NCBI RefSeq assembly: GCF_000384475.1
Contig: NZ_ARWB01000001.1
Span: 2,088,176-2,152,175 of the forward strand
Direction of reading: 5' to 3'
DNA: 64,000 nucleotides
Source: Methylopila sp. M107
GTDB taxonomy: Bacteria > Pseudomonadota > Alphaproteobacteria > Rhizobiales > Methylopilaceae
Below are positions 53,324 through 62,062 of this stretch, piece by piece. Position numbers and translations under genes: made by a program. The notes beneath the pieces are model-generated. The model had not been told where the DNA came from. It worked only from the letters and a program-made list of their open reading frames with translations, and made no database searches. Each line of letters starts with the position of its first letter. Position 1 is the first letter of the stretch.

Positions 53324-54025
53324 TTATGAAGCCCCGAAGCTCGATTTGCCGCCATGGGCCGCCGACCATTCCGCCGGCTTCGTCAAGAACGCCTCGACGT
53401 CGGCGAGCTTGCCGGGGTCGACCTTGCCGTCCTCCTTCATCACCGCGAGCACGTCCCAGAAGGTCGCGAGCTCGGTGAGCTTGACGCCGATCCGCTCCAT
53501 CGTGGCGCGGCTTTCGGGGAAGATGCCGTAGTGGAACACCACAAAGGCGTGTTCGACGGTTTGCCCCGCCTCGCGCAGCGCCTCGCAGAACGCGACCTTG
53601 GAGCCGCCGTCGGTCGCAAGATCCTCGATCAGCATCGTGCGGTGGCCTTCGGTCACGGCGCCCTCGATCCGGGCGTTGCGGCCGAAGCCCTTCGGCTTCT
53701 TGCGGACATAGAGCATCGGCAACATCAGCCGGTCGGCGATCCAGGCCGCGAAGGGAATGCCCGCGGTCTCGCCGCCCGCGACCGCGTCGAGGCTCTCATA
53801 GCCGACCTCGCGCAGGATGGTGGACGCCGCGTCGTCCATCAGCTGGCGGCGCAGGCGCGGATAGGAGATCAGCTTGCGGCAGTCGGTGTAGACCGGGCTC
53901 GCCCAGCCGGAGGTGAAGATGAACGGCTCTTCGGGCCGCACATGGATCGCCCCGACCTCGAGCATCATGCGGGCGACCCGCCGGCCGATGGCGTCGCGGG
54001 AAGGCATGGATGCGGGGTCGGTCAT
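53324..54025 (-). CDS. pyrE: Orotate phosphoribosyltransferase
   Basis: 233 residues. It makes OMP from orotate and PRPP in pyrimidine synthesis. 'FIFTSGWASPVYTDCRKLISYP' is the substrate region, 'VAGGETAGIPFAAWIADRL' carries the first phosphate loop, 'YVRKKPKGFGRNARIEG' the flexible catalytic loop Lys, and 'TMLIEDLATDGGSK' the PRPP-binding motif. ATG 54025 is used; an alternative at 54007 ('MPSRDAIGRR') is possible. Confidence 0.94.
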   Translation of the reverse strand: MTDPASMPSRDAIGRRVARMMLEVGAIHVRPEEPFIFTSGWASPVYTDCRKLISYPRLRRQLMDDAASTILREVGYESLDAVAGGETAGIPFAAWIADRLMLPMLYVRKKPKGFGRNARIEGAVTEGHRTMLIEDLATDGGSKVAFCEALREAGQTVEHAFVVFHYGIFPESRATMERIGVKLTELATFWDVLAVMKEDGKVDPGKLADVEAFLTKPAEWSAAHGGKSSFGAS

Positions 54026-54114
54026 GGCGGTCTCCGGAGTTTTCCGGAGCCGAGCGTTAGCCGATGGAGGCGTCGGCGTCACGCGGCGGAAAGGCCGTCA
54101 TGCACAGCGCATCT

Positions 54115-54254
54115 GTCCCCTCCCCCTTGCGGCGAGGGGTTAGGGGTGGGGGTCCCTCCGGACGAGACGCGAGAGGTCGGCCTAGAGCAGCGTCGCTCTC
54201 GGAGCCACTTTCTGAACCACCCCCACCCCTAACCCCTCGCCGCAAGGGGGAGAG
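54115..54254. repeat. Long palindromic element, family B (diverged copy)
   Basis: Arms 'cccctcccccttgcggcgagggg' and inverse. Interior related to the other long copies at its ends ('ggggtccctc', 'ttctgaaccaccc') but diverged in the middle, and both arms carry the compensating change ggcgagg/cctcgcc. Paired change on both arms suggests selection or repair keeps them complementary. Confidence 0.8.
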
Positions 54255-54313
54255 AAACCGCGCGAGACTCTTTCGAGGCCCCATAAGACCGCAGACGGCT
54301 CCGGGCCGCCCCG

Positions 54314-54868
54314 TCACCGATGCCCGGACTTCCGGACCCGCACGTAAAGCGCCCCCGCCCCGCCATGGACCGGGTCGGCCGCCTCGAACCCGATGACGAT
54401 CGCGCGCATATGCGGCTCGCCGAGCCACATCGGCACGGCGCGGCGCAGCACGCCGCGCTCGGCGTAAGGGTCCTGGGACGTCGCGCCCTTGCCGGTGATC
54501 ACCAGCACGACCTTGTGGCCGCGCGCCTGCGCTCCGGCCAGAAACGCCTGCAGGCGACGATGAGCGTCCTCCTGCCGGAGGCCATGGAGATCGATCCGCG
54601 CGTCGATCTCCACGACGCCGCGCGCGAGCCGCCTGCGGAACCTCGCCTCCAGCGGCGCGAGCGGGGTCGGCGGCTTTGGCGCGGGGCGTCGCAACAAGGC
54701 CGCGGGCGCGGCTTCCATCGGAGCCTGCGGGGGGGCGAGTTCGGGGACCGGGGGCGGCGCGGCCGGCGCCGGAAGCGCCTTACCGGGCAGCGGCGAGACG
54801 CTCTCGACCACCTTGGCCCAGAGCGCGAGCTCGGCCTCGCTTGGCGTCCGCCGCCGCCTGCCGCTCAC
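54314..54868 (-). CDS. Smr-domain protein (MutS2 C-terminal-like)
   Basis: 184 residues from GTG 54868, which overlaps the mltA stop by four bases (GTGA). The first ~85 residues are Pro/Ala-rich and disordered ('SEAELALWAKVVESVSPLPGKA'). The Smr domain covers about 95-184: 'IDARIDLHGLRQEDAHRRLQAF' with the DLHG motif, 'VVLVITGKGATSQ' in place of the HGxGxG loop, and 'HGGAGALYVRVRK'. Smr domains are nucleases on branched DNA or RNA. The same frame is open further upstream but is antisense-like there. Confidence 0.88.
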   Translation of the reverse strand: MSGRRRRTPSEAELALWAKVVESVSPLPGKALPAPAAPPPVPELAPPQAPMEAAPAALLRRPAPKPPTPLAPLEARFRRRLARGVVEIDARIDLHGLRQEDAHRRLQAFLAGAQARGHKVVLVITGKGATSQDPYAERGVLRRAVPMWLGEPHMRAIVIGFEAADPVHGGAGALYVRVRKSGHR

Positions 54869-55992
54869 GGTCTTTGGTCTGGGCGCGGCAGCAGCACCAC
54901 GAAATCGGTCTGCTGGCGCATGCCGCCCGCGATCTCGCCGGCGGCGTCGCCCGTTCCCGCGAAGTAGTCGCCGCGCGCGACGCCCTTGATGGCGGAGCCG
55001 GTGTCCTGCGCGATCATCAGTCTTCGGATGCGCTTGCCGTCCGGAAAACGCCCGTCCAGCCAAATCGGCAATCCATAGGGCCAGAGCGCCCGGTCGACCG
55101 CGAGACTCCGGCCCGGCGTCAGCGCGACATCCTGCGCGCCGCGCGGGCCGTCCTCGGGGCGAAGCACCTCGTCGATCTTGAAGAAGATGTAGCTGTCGTT
55201 CTTCCGCATGAGGGTTCGGCCCTCTTCCGGGTTCTTGGCCAGCCAGGCGCGGATCTGCGCCATGGTGGCGACCTCCTTGGTCATCTCGCCCTTCTCGACC
55301 AGCAGGCGGCCGATGCCGGTGAACGGCCGTCCGTTGCGGCCGTCATAGGCGATGCGGATCATCCGCCCGTCCGGCAGCTTTACGCGGGACGAGCCCTGGA
55401 TGTGGATGAAGAAGGCGTCGACCCTCTCCAGCCACACGATGGGCTTCGCCAGCTCGCCCAGAACGCCGTCGTCGATCTGGGAGCGCGTCGGATAAGGCTC
55501 GTAGCCGTCGCCCTTGCGCCGGGCCGCCTGGATGTTCGCCGGGATGCCTGGCAGCGTCTCGCCGAGCAGCATGGAGACGAGGTCCGGCGGGCGGGCGAGC
55601 AGCGGCGTGTCGAAGCGCTTTGTGGGCGTCAGGGAGCCGAAGGATTCCGGCTCGTAATAGCCGGTCAGCATGCCCTGCCCGATGCGGAACGGCTGGAACG
55701 ATTTTTCGAAGAACGCCTTGGCGGCGCCGTCCGATCGAGGGTTCAGCGCCATGCCCTTCGCGCAGACCGCGGCCAGCGTATCGCCGGCCGGAACGCCCGG
55801 ACGCAGCGCCGGCGCCGCGGCGTCGATCATGGCGCAGGACTTCATCCAGACCCGGAAGGCCGAGACGTGATCGTCGGAGTCCCAGCCGGCGAGGTCCGAG
55901 AATGCGACCGGCGTCAGCTCCGCCGCGTCGACCTTGGCGCCGGCCCCGGCGAGCAGCGTGAGCACGGTGACGATCGCTGCCCCCCGGCGCAT
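54865..55992 (-). CDS. mltA: Membrane-bound lytic murein transglycosylase A
   Basis: 375 residues. The signal peptide spans ~1-23 ('AAIVTVLTLLAGAGAKVDAA'), without a lipobox Cys. The MltA barrel domain contains 'GMLTGYYEPES' and 'DGRMIRIAYDGRNGRPFTGIG', and the 3D domain at the end has the catalytic Asp in 'RLMIAQDTGSAIKG' and 'RGDYFAGTGDAAGEIAGGM'. It cleaves peptidoglycan glycan strands to anhydro-muropeptides. Between the Tim44-like gene and the Smr gene, the usual alphaproteobacterial order. Confidence 0.94.
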   Translation of the reverse strand: MRRGAAIVTVLTLLAGAGAKVDAAELTPVAFSDLAGWDSDDHVSAFRVWMKSCAMIDAAAPALRPGVPAGDTLAAVCAKGMALNPRSDGAAKAFFEKSFQPFRIGQGMLTGYYEPESFGSLTPTKRFDTPLLARPPDLVSMLLGETLPGIPANIQAARRKGDGYEPYPTRSQIDDGVLGELAKPIVWLERVDAFFIHIQGSSRVKLPDGRMIRIAYDGRNGRPFTGIGRLLVEKGEMTKEVATMAQIRAWLAKNPEEGRTLMRKNDSYIFFKIDEVLRPEDGPRGAQDVALTPGRSLAVDRALWPYGLPIWLDGRFPDGKRIRRLMIAQDTGSAIKGVARGDYFAGTGDAAGEIAGGMRQQTDFVVLLPRPDQRP

Positions 55993-56006
55993 CGCAGTCC
56001 GCCCGG

Positions 56007-56720
56007 TCAGACGGGTTCGGTGGAGATTAGGCGCCAGTTCGGGTCGCGCGCATTGAGGTCGCGCGCGAACGTCCAGACGTCGACGAGGTCGGCGATCTCG
56101 GTCGGGCTGCCGTCGATCACGGCGCCCGCCTTGTCGCGCGTCGCGGAGATCAGCTGCGAGACGAAGCGCACCGTCACCTGCACCGTGCGGCCGACGATCT
56201 CGGCGCTCGTGATCTCGGACTTCTCGATCGACACGAAGTTCGACTCGACCGTTTCGCCGCGGCTCTCGCGGTCGGAAATCGCCGAATTGAAGCTGTCATA
56301 GACCTCGCGGGCGAGTAGGGGCTTCAGCGTCTTGCGGTCGCCGGACGCAAAGGCCGTCACGATCATCTCGTAGGCCGCCTTCGCGCCGCCGATGAAGCCG
56401 CGCGCGTCAAAGCCGTTCTCGGCTTCCGCGATCTGGTCGAGGCCGCGCGCGACGGCCGAATCCGGCGCGGCGATCCCCGCCCAGCGCGGCTCGGCCGGCT
56501 CGTCGGGCGCGCCGACCGGCGCAGCCTGCGGCTCCGACGTCCGCTGCGGCAGCGGGATCACTTTGTCGTTGGCGGGGTCGGGCTGCGGACGTCCGACATA
56601 CGGATCCTGCGGCGGGCGCTCGCTGCCCGTCCGCGTTCCGAGCACCGAACGCAGCTTCCAGAACACGAAAATCGCCAACGCGAGGAAGACGATCGTGTAA
56701 ATATCAAAGCCTTCGTTCAT
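56007..56720 (-). CDS. Tim44/TimA-like domain protein
   Basis: 237 residues. An N-terminal membrane anchor ('IYTIVFLALAIFVFWKLRSVLG', residues ~7-28), a Pro-rich linker (~30-90), and a C-terminal Tim44-like domain with 'GFIGGAKAAYEMIVTAFASGDRKTLKPLL' and 'DVWTFARDLNARDPNWRLIST'. Related to the mitochondrial import motor component Tim44; bacterial TimA function is unclear. Next to fxsA and secB, a conserved alphaproteobacterial neighbourhood. Confidence 0.9.
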   Translation of the reverse strand: MNEGFDIYTIVFLALAIFVFWKLRSVLGTRTGSERPPQDPYVGRPQPDPANDKVIPLPQRTSEPQAAPVGAPDEPAEPRWAGIAAPDSAVARGLDQIAEAENGFDARGFIGGAKAAYEMIVTAFASGDRKTLKPLLAREVYDSFNSAISDRESRGETVESNFVSIEKSEITSAEIVGRTVQVTVRFVSQLISATRDKAGAVIDGSPTEIADLVDVWTFARDLNARDPNWRLISTEPV

Positions 56721-56902
56721 TTCGTCTCGCTGTCGGCGCCGGCGGAACCGTTCGAGCCGGCGGCTGGAACGGTACGCACCCTATATGTGAGAAGATCGCC
56801 GCCCGATTCCAGTCGCGCATGCCAAACGCTTGAATTCGGGGGCGGAGCGCCCCCACATAGCGGAGCGCGCACAAGCGCTTCAAGGAGTTTCACGGACACG
56901 TC

Positions 56903-57364
56903 ATGGCGCGAATTCTCGGCCTCGTTCTGCTGCTGCCGGCGATGGAGCTGCTGGCCTTCCTCATCGTCGGCTCGGCGATCGGCTTCGGCAAGGCGATCCT
57001 GCTGCAGGTCGCGATATCGCTGATCGGCGTCGCCATGCTGGGCTCGCTGCTCAGCGACGCCAAGGCGAAAGCGAACCAGCGCGGCGGCTTCATGTCGGTC
57101 GCGCTCGACGGCGAGACCGGCATGCGCGGCCTCGCCGGCCTTCTGTTCACGATCCCGGGCTTCATCACGGACATTCTGGGCGTCGTGGCGCTCGCCCCGA
57201 GCCTGCGCGCCAAGCTGCGCCGCTTCTTCGTGGGCGAGAAGGCCGAGATGTCGGGGCCCGACCGCAAGGCGCCTCGCGCCGCGCGCAGGCCGGCCGACGC
57301 GATGCTCGACCTCGACGCGCGCGAATGGCGCGAGGTCGAACCGGCGGGCCGCCCGAAGGGCTAG
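56903..57364 (+). CDS. fxsA: FxsA family membrane protein
   Basis: 153 residues. Up to three membrane helices: 'LVLLLPAMELLAFLIVGSAIG', 'ILLQVAISLIGVAMLGSLL', and 'LFTIPGFITDILGVVALAP', with the family-typical 'GETGMRGLAGLLFTIPGFITD'. The C-terminal ~40 residues are charged. FxsA is linked to phage F exclusion when overexpressed in E. coli; its normal role is unknown. Divergent from the Tim44-like gene. Confidence 0.9.
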   Translation: MARILGLVLLLPAMELLAFLIVGSAIGFGKAILLQVAISLIGVAMLGSLLSDAKAKANQRGGFMSVALDGETGMRGLAGLLFTIPGFITDILGVVALAPSLRAKLRRFFVGEKAEMSGPDRKAPRAARRPADAMLDLDAREWREVEPAGRPKG

Positions 57365-57397
57365 CGCGGCCGGCCGAGAAAGGCGGGACGCCTCTCT

Positions 57398-57556
57398 TCA
57401 CCTCTCCCCGGCGGGGAGAGGTCGGCGCGCAAGCGTCGGGTGAGCGGGCGTCGCCATTTCCGGAAGACCCTGATCCCCCTCACCCGCTCGGCTCGCCTCA
57501 CGACCCCGGATCAAGTCCGGGGCAGGCTCTCTCCCCGCCGGGGAGAGGTGAAGAGA
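57398..57556. repeat. Long palindromic element (family E) containing a nested palindrome
   Basis: 'ttcacctctccccggcgggga' at the left is matched by its inverse at the right. Inside the right part lies 'accccggatcaagtccgggg', a family A-like palindrome, as if one repeat had inserted into another. It fills most of the 331-bp gap 57365-57695 before secB; the remainder (57557-57695) shows no other feature. Confidence 0.75.
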
Positions 57557-57695
57557 TCGCTCTAGCTTCGCATGGTCTTCCCTGCGCCACGCGCACCGGC
57601 CTTGCTCCGCGCGCGGCGCGCGTGCTACCCCGCGCGGCCTGTCGCGGCGCGTTCCTGAAAGCGCCTGAACCCGACGCGCTCGAAGGATTTTTCAC

Positions 57696-58187
57696 ATGGC
57701 GAACGGAAACGGTAACGGCGGCGCTGCGGCCGAAGAGAACAAGGCGCCGGCGATCAACGTGCTGGCGCAATACGCCAAGGACCTGTCGTTCGAGAACCCC
57801 AACGCGCCCCGTTCGCTCGCCCCGCGCCAGACCACGCCGCAGATTGAGATCAACGTCAACGTCAACGCCCGCAAGGTCGGCGAGACCGACTTCGAGGTCG
57901 AGCTCGTCATCGAGGGCCAGGCCAAGGACGCCGACAGCAAGATCTTCCGCGTCGACCTGACCTATGGCGGCGTGTTCCGGGTGATCAACATCCCCGAAGA
58001 CCAGATCCATCCCGTCGTGATGATCGAGTGCCCGCGCCTGCTGTTCCCGTTCGCGCGCCACATCGTGGCCGACGCGGTGCGCAATGGCGGCTTCCCGCCG
58101 CTGATGATCGACCCGGTCGATTTCGCCGCGCTTTACCGCGCCCGCGCCGAAGAGGCCGCGGCCCAGCAGGGCGGCGGCGCCGCGTAA
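57696..58187 (+). CDS. secB: Protein-export chaperone SecB
   Basis: 163 residues. It keeps preproteins unfolded and delivers them to SecA. '[19 protein letters not shown]' is the conserved N-terminal strand region, '[12 protein letters not shown]' and '[26 protein letters not shown]' (shown in part) are family signatures, and the C-terminal tail is Ala/Gln/Gly-rich. Length and ATG start are standard. Confidence 0.96.
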   Translation: MANGNGNGGAAAEENKAPAINVLAQYAKDLSFENPNAPRSLAPRQTTPQIEINVNVNARKVGETDFEVELVIEGQAKDADSKIFRVDLTYGGVFRVINIPEDQIHPVVMIECPRLLFPFARHIVADAVRNGGFPPLMIDPVDFAALYRARAEEAAAQQGGGAA

Positions 58188-58202
58188 GCTCCGCCAGCTT
58201 TC

Positions 58203-58322
58203 TTGTCCCGGCCTTGAGCCGAGACCCAGAACCGCGAGCCCGGCGAACTGAACTCCGCCGGCTGCGGTGATTTCTGGAATGTTTGTGCGTCTGGGTCCCG
58301 GCTCATGGCCGGGACAAGGGTC
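58203..58322. repeat. Palindromic intergenic repeat, family A
   Basis: 'cttgtcccggccttgagccgagacccaga' on the left mirrors 'tctgggtcccggctcatggccgggacaag' on the right. It separates the convergent secB and dnaQ genes and could act as a two-way transcription barrier. Confidence 0.65.
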
Positions 58323-58325
58323 GCA

Positions 58326-59036
58326 TCATCCCGCCGCGACGGCTTCCGCGTCCGCGAGATAGTCCCGCCAGAGCGGCGTTCCACTGAGCGTCGCGATGAA
58401 CGACAGATGCGACGCGATCTCGGCTTCCGTAAGTCGCGGCGCGAGCGGCGTCTGGCGCTGCGCCACCGCCTTGCCGCGCGCGGCTTCCGTGCGGCCCGCG
58501 AGATGCGACAGGCCGAGCGTCGCCTGACGTCCGCCGAGCAGTTCGAGATAGACCTCCGCCAGGATCTCGCTGTCGAGCAGCGCGCCGTGCTTGGTGCGCT
58601 TCGAATTGTCGATGCCGTAACGCGAGCAGAGCGCGTCGAGCGAGTTCTGCCCGCCGGGATTTTTCCGCCGCGCCAGCATCAGCGTGTCGACGACGCGGTC
58701 CCGGCCGATCTTCGGATGGCCGAGCTTGCCGAGCTCGTGATCGAGGAAGCCGACGTCGAAGGCGGCGTTGTGGATCACCAGCGCGTCATGGCCGATGAAC
58801 TCCAGGAACGCATCCGCGACTTCCGCGAATTTCGGCTTGTCGGAGAGAAACTCGCGCGACAGACCGTGCACGCGGAACGCGCCCTCGGGCATGTCGCGCT
58901 CGGGGTTGATGTAGACGTGGTAGTGCGCGCCGGTCGGGATGCGGTTCAGCAGCTCGACGCAGCCGATCTCGACGACGCGGTCGCCCGTCAGCGGATCGAG
59001 GCCGGTGGTTTCGGTGTCGAGGACGATTTCGCGCAT
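58326..59036 (-). CDS. dnaQ: DNA polymerase III epsilon subunit (3'-5' proofreading exonuclease)
   Basis: 236 residues. Exonuclease motifs: ExoI 'EIVLDTETTGLDP' (catalytic Asp and Glu), ExoII 'VIHNAAFDVGFLDHEL', ExoIII 'KHGALLDSEILAEVYLEL' (His and Asp). The C-terminal ~50 residues ('PLAPRLTEAEIASHLSFI') should bind the alpha subunit. 86 bp after coaE, in the order coaE-dnaQ known near alphaproteobacterial origins. Confidence 0.95.
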   Translation of the reverse strand: MREIVLDTETTGLDPLTGDRVVEIGCVELLNRIPTGAHYHVYINPERDMPEGAFRVHGLSREFLSDKPKFAEVADAFLEFIGHDALVIHNAAFDVGFLDHELGKLGHPKIGRDRVVDTLMLARRKNPGGQNSLDALCSRYGIDNSKRTKHGALLDSEILAEVYLELLGGRQATLGLSHLAGRTEAARGKAVAQRQTPLAPRLTEAEIASHLSFIATLSGTPLWRDYLADAEAVAAG

Positions 59037-59122
59037 GGCCGAAGCTTAGCGGATCGCGGCTTGCCGCGCTCGCGTCTTGGCAGGGTTTCCACGGCCGCTT
59101 GAGACTTGCGGTGGCGTAGCCG

Positions 59123-59719
59123 TCATCGCCGGGCTTGACGGAGGAGCAGCTCCGTCAGCGCCGCCCGCACCTGCTCGCGCGCGTCGTCGACGCTCTGCGA
59201 CGTGTCGATCACAATGTCGGCGCGGGCGCGCTTCTCCCGGTCCGGCGTCTGGCGGGCCAGGATCGCGGCGAACGCCTCCTCCGTCATGCCGGGCCGCGCC
59301 ATCACGCGGCGGCGTTGCTCCTCTTCGCCCGCGCTCACCACGACCACCGCGTCGACGTGGGTCTCGCGTCCGGTTTCGAACAGCAGCGGGATGTCGAGCA
59401 CGACGGCTTTCGCGCCGTCGCCCCGGGCGCGGTCGAGAAACGCGGCTTCGGCCTTGCGGACCAGCGGGTGAACGATCGCTTCCAGCCGCTTCAGCGCTTG
59501 CGGGTCGCCCAAAACGCGCGCGCCGAGCGCCTTGCGGTCGACGGCGCCCTCGTGCGTCGTGCCCGGAAACGCGGCTTCGATCAGCGGGGCGGCCTCGCCG
59601 GCATAAAGCCGATGCACGGTCGCGTCGGCGTCGTGGACTGGAATCCTCTCCTCCGCGAAGAGCTTCGCGGTCGTCGACTTGCCCATGCCGATCGATCCGG
59701 TGAGGCCGATGACGATCAT
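59123..59719 (-). CDS. coaE: Dephospho-CoA kinase
   Basis: 198 residues. The last step of CoA synthesis. P-loop '[19 protein letters not shown]' at the N-terminus, '[20 protein letters not shown]' for substrate, and '[14 protein letters not shown]' typical of CoaE. The ATG at 59719 overlaps the aroE stop (ATGA). The upstream open frame to 60043 is antisense-free but inside aroE and is not used. With coaA at 35121, the window carries both ends of the CoA pathway. Confidence 0.95.
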   Translation of the reverse strand: MIVIGLTGSIGMGKSTTAKLFAEERIPVHDADATVHRLYAGEAAPLIEAAFPGTTHEGAVDRKALGARVLGDPQALKRLEAIVHPLVRKAEAAFLDRARGDGAKAVVLDIPLLFETGRETHVDAVVVVSAGEEEQRRRVMARPGMTEEAFAAILARQTPDREKRARADIVIDTSQSVDDAREQVRAALTELLLRQARR

Positions 59720-60576
59720 GCCGAGGTTGGAGCGCTGCCTGAGCGCCCCTCGATGTCCGCGATCACGAGGCTCCGCAGTTCCTCCGTCACTTCGGGCCGC
59801 ACGCCGAACCAGCGTTCGAAACCCGGAACCGCCTGATGCAGCAGCATGCCGAGCCCGTCGACCGCGTGGTTGCCGTTGGCGCGCGCGGAGGCGATGAGGT
59901 TCGTGACCAGCGGCACATAGACGAGGTCGTTGACCACAGCCTCCTGCGCAAGCTCGCCGATGTGCAGGTCGAGCGGGTCCTTGCCCGTCATGCCGAGCGC
60001 GGTCGCGTTGACCACGACATTCGCCGACGGCAGCCAGCGCCACACCTCGTCATAGCCGATGGCGAGCCCCGCCGAGCCGGCGAGCCGCGCCGCTTTTTCG
60101 GCGCGCGACGACGTTCGGTTCACCACGACGACCTTGTCGAAGCCTCGGCCCGCAAGCGCCCGCACGACGGAAAGCGCGGCGCCCCCTGCCCCGAGCACGA
60201 CAGCGACGCCGCGATCCTTCGCCCAGCCGGGCGCGCCGACGTCTAGATTGGCGAGGAAGCCCAGCCCGTCGGTGTTCGCGCCGTGGAGCTTTCCGTGATC
60301 AAGCCAGAGCGTGTTCACGGCGCCGAGCGCCGCGGCCTCCTCGTCCGCCTCGTCGACCAGCGCGAAGGCCGCCTCCTTGTGCGGGATGGTGACGTTGCCG
60401 CCGACGATCCCGTCGGCCTCGAAGCCGCGCACGAAGTCCGGAAAATTCTCGGGCGCGACTTCGGCGTGCTCGTAGGAGCCTTCGAGCCCGTAGGTCTTCA
60501 GCCAGTGGCCGTGGACGATCGGCGAGCGCGAATGGCGCACGGGATAGCCGAGCACGACGGCGCGTGAGGCGTTCAT
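59716..60576 (-). CDS. aroE: Shikimate dehydrogenase
   Basis: 286 residues. NADPH-dependent reduction of 3-dehydroshikimate. Shikimate-binding '[16 protein letters not shown]', catalytic Lys in '[15 protein letters not shown]', '[18 protein letters not shown]', and NADP-binding '[17 protein letters not shown]' with '[11 protein letters not shown]'. Overlaps maf upstream and coaE downstream by four bases each. Confidence 0.95.
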   Translation of the reverse strand: MNASRAVVLGYPVRHSRSPIVHGHWLKTYGLEGSYEHAEVAPENFPDFVRGFEADGIVGGNVTIPHKEAAFALVDEADEEAAALGAVNTLWLDHGKLHGANTDGLGFLANLDVGAPGWAKDRGVAVVLGAGGAALSVVRALAGRGFDKVVVVNRTSSRAEKAARLAGSAGLAIGYDEVWRWLPSANVVVNATALGMTGKDPLDLHIGELAQEAVVNDLVYVPLVTNLIASARANGNHAVDGLGMLLHQAVPGFERWFGVRPEVTEELRSLVIADIEGRSGSAPTSA

Positions 60577-61190
60577 CGGGCGAGCGCCCCGAGGTCGCGC
60601 AGGCTCGCTAGAACGGGCAGCAGCGGCAGTCCGAGGATCGTGAAGAAATCGCCCTCCACGGCTTCGAACAGCTGCGCGCCGACGCCCTCGAACTGGTAAC
60701 CGCCGACGCTTCCCAGCACGCCCTCCACGGCCGCGTCCAGATAGGCGTCGATGAATTGAGAGCCCAGCGGGCGCATCGTCAGCCGGGCCTCGGCGACGGA
60801 ACTCCAGAGAATTGCGCCGTCGCGCGCGAGCGCCGCGCCGGAGGCGAGGACATGAGGGCGGCCGGCGAGACGGACGAGCTGCGCGCGGCCGTCCTCCCGC
60901 GAGGCGGGCTTCGTGAAACGCTCTCCCTCCGCCGACAGGGTCTGGTCGCAGCCGAGCACGAGCCGGCCGGGCGACCTTTGCGAGACGTCGATCGCCTTGG
61001 CGGCCGCGAGCGCGACGGCGACGCGCGACGGCGCGGCTTCGTCGCCCGAAAGGGTCGCCTCGGTCGCGCGCTCGTCGATCGCGGCCGGAAGGACGTCGAG
61101 CGGGACGCCGGCGTCGGCCAGGATCTTCGCGCGGATCGAACTGTTCGAGGCGAGGACCAGCGGGGCGTCCTCCAGCCAGAGGCCGCTCAC
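60573..61190 (-). CDS. maf: Maf-like nucleotide pyrophosphatase
   Basis: 205 residues. 'LVLASNSSIRAKILADAGVPLDV' is the N-terminal substrate loop, 'VLGCDQTLSAEGERFTKP' the central motif with catalytic Asp, and 'SVGGYQFEGVGAQLFEAVEGDFFTILGLP' (partly shown) the C-terminal region. Maf proteins hydrolyse non-canonical or modified NTPs. Coupled to ppsR upstream and aroE downstream by four-base overlaps. Confidence 0.92.
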   Translation of the reverse strand: MSGLWLEDAPLVLASNSSIRAKILADAGVPLDVLPAAIDERATEATLSGDEAAPSRVAVALAAAKAIDVSQRSPGRLVLGCDQTLSAEGERFTKPASREDGRAQLVRLAGRPHVLASGAALARDGAILWSSVAEARLTMRPLGSQFIDAYLDAAVEGVLGSVGGYQFEGVGAQLFEAVEGDFFTILGLPLLPVLASLRDLGALAR

Positions 61191-62062
61191 GCCTCGGCCG
61201 CCGCGGCGGCGCGCTTGGCGCGGTGTTCGCCCAGCATCGAGATCACGGCGGCGGCGGTCTCCTCGATCGAGCGGCGGGTGACGTCGATGGTCGGCCAGCC
61301 GTTCCGGGCGCAGAGCCGGCGCGAGGAGCGGATCTCGTTCGCGACATGCTCGCGGTCGACATAGGAGCCGTCGGTCAGCCGGCCCGACAGCGCGCCCTCT
61401 TTCGCCGTCGGGTCGAGGCCGAGCAGACGGTTGTGGCGGATTTCCACGATCCGGTCCGGCGTCGCGATCAGGCCGACCACCAGCGGGCCCTGCAGCTCCT
61501 CGACGCCCGGAGGAAGGGGCACGTCCGGCACCAGCGGGATGTTCGCCGTCCGCACCCCGCGGTTCGCGAGATAGATCGAGGTCGGCGTCTTCGACGTGCG
61601 GCTGATGCCGAGCAGGAGGACGTCGGCGCCTTCGAGGTCGTGCGCGCCCTGCCCGTCGTCATGCGCCATCGTATAGTTGAGCGCGTCTATGCGCCGAAAA
61701 TAGCTCTCGTTGAGATCGTGCTGCGCGCCCGCCTGAGCGGCGGACTCCAGCCCAAGATGGGTCCGGAGCAGCTGGAACACCGGCGCCAGCACCGAAAGAC
61801 AGGGGCAGCCAAGTTCGCCGCAGCGGCGCTCGAGTTCCGAGATGAGGCCTTCGTCGACCAGCGTGTAGAGCACGATGCCGGGCTCCGACGCGATCTCGGC
61901 CAGCACGCGCTCGAGCTGGCGGGCCGAGCGCACCAGCGGATGGACATGCTCGACGCTCGACACGCTCTTGAACTGGGAGGCCACAGCGCGCGCCACGGCG
62001 ACCAGCGTCTCGCCGGTCGCGTCCGACACGAGATGGAAATGGAAGCTCGAACGCGGCGACAT
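61187..62062 (-). CDS. ppsR: PEP synthase/PPDK regulatory protein (bifunctional kinase-pyrophosphorylase)
   Basis: 291 residues. DUF299 family: an ADP-dependent kinase and Pi-dependent phosphorylase acting on pyruvate phosphate dikinase or PEP synthase. 'FHFHLVSDATGETLVAVARAV' near the start, P-loop 'VLLLGISRTSKTPTSIYLANRG', and 'NRLLGLDP' are characteristic. The start at 62062 (MSPRSSFHFHLV) is the family-like Met; using the Met at 62143 would push the gene into the candidate origin. First gene of the ppsR-maf-aroE-coaE operon. Confidence 0.92.
   Translation of the reverse strand: MSPRSSFHFHLVSDATGETLVAVARAVASQFKSVSSVEHVHPLVRSARQLERVLAEIASEPGIVLYTLVDEGLISELERRCGELGCPCLSVLAPVFQLLRTHLGLESAAQAGAQHDLNESYFRRIDALNYTMAHDDGQGAHDLEGADVLLLGISRTSKTPTSIYLANRGVRTANIPLVPDVPLPPGVEELQGPLVVGLIATPDRIVEIRHNRLLGLDPTAKEGALSGRLTDGSYVDREHVANEIRSSRRLCARNGWPTIDVTRRSIEETAAAVISMLGEHRAKRAAAAAEA

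Noticed and set aside
2988-54254. Recurring GC-rich repeats considered as CRISPR or as intrinsic terminators
   Set aside because: They are dispersed single or paired palindromes, not regularly spaced direct repeats with unique spacers, and they lack U-tracts.
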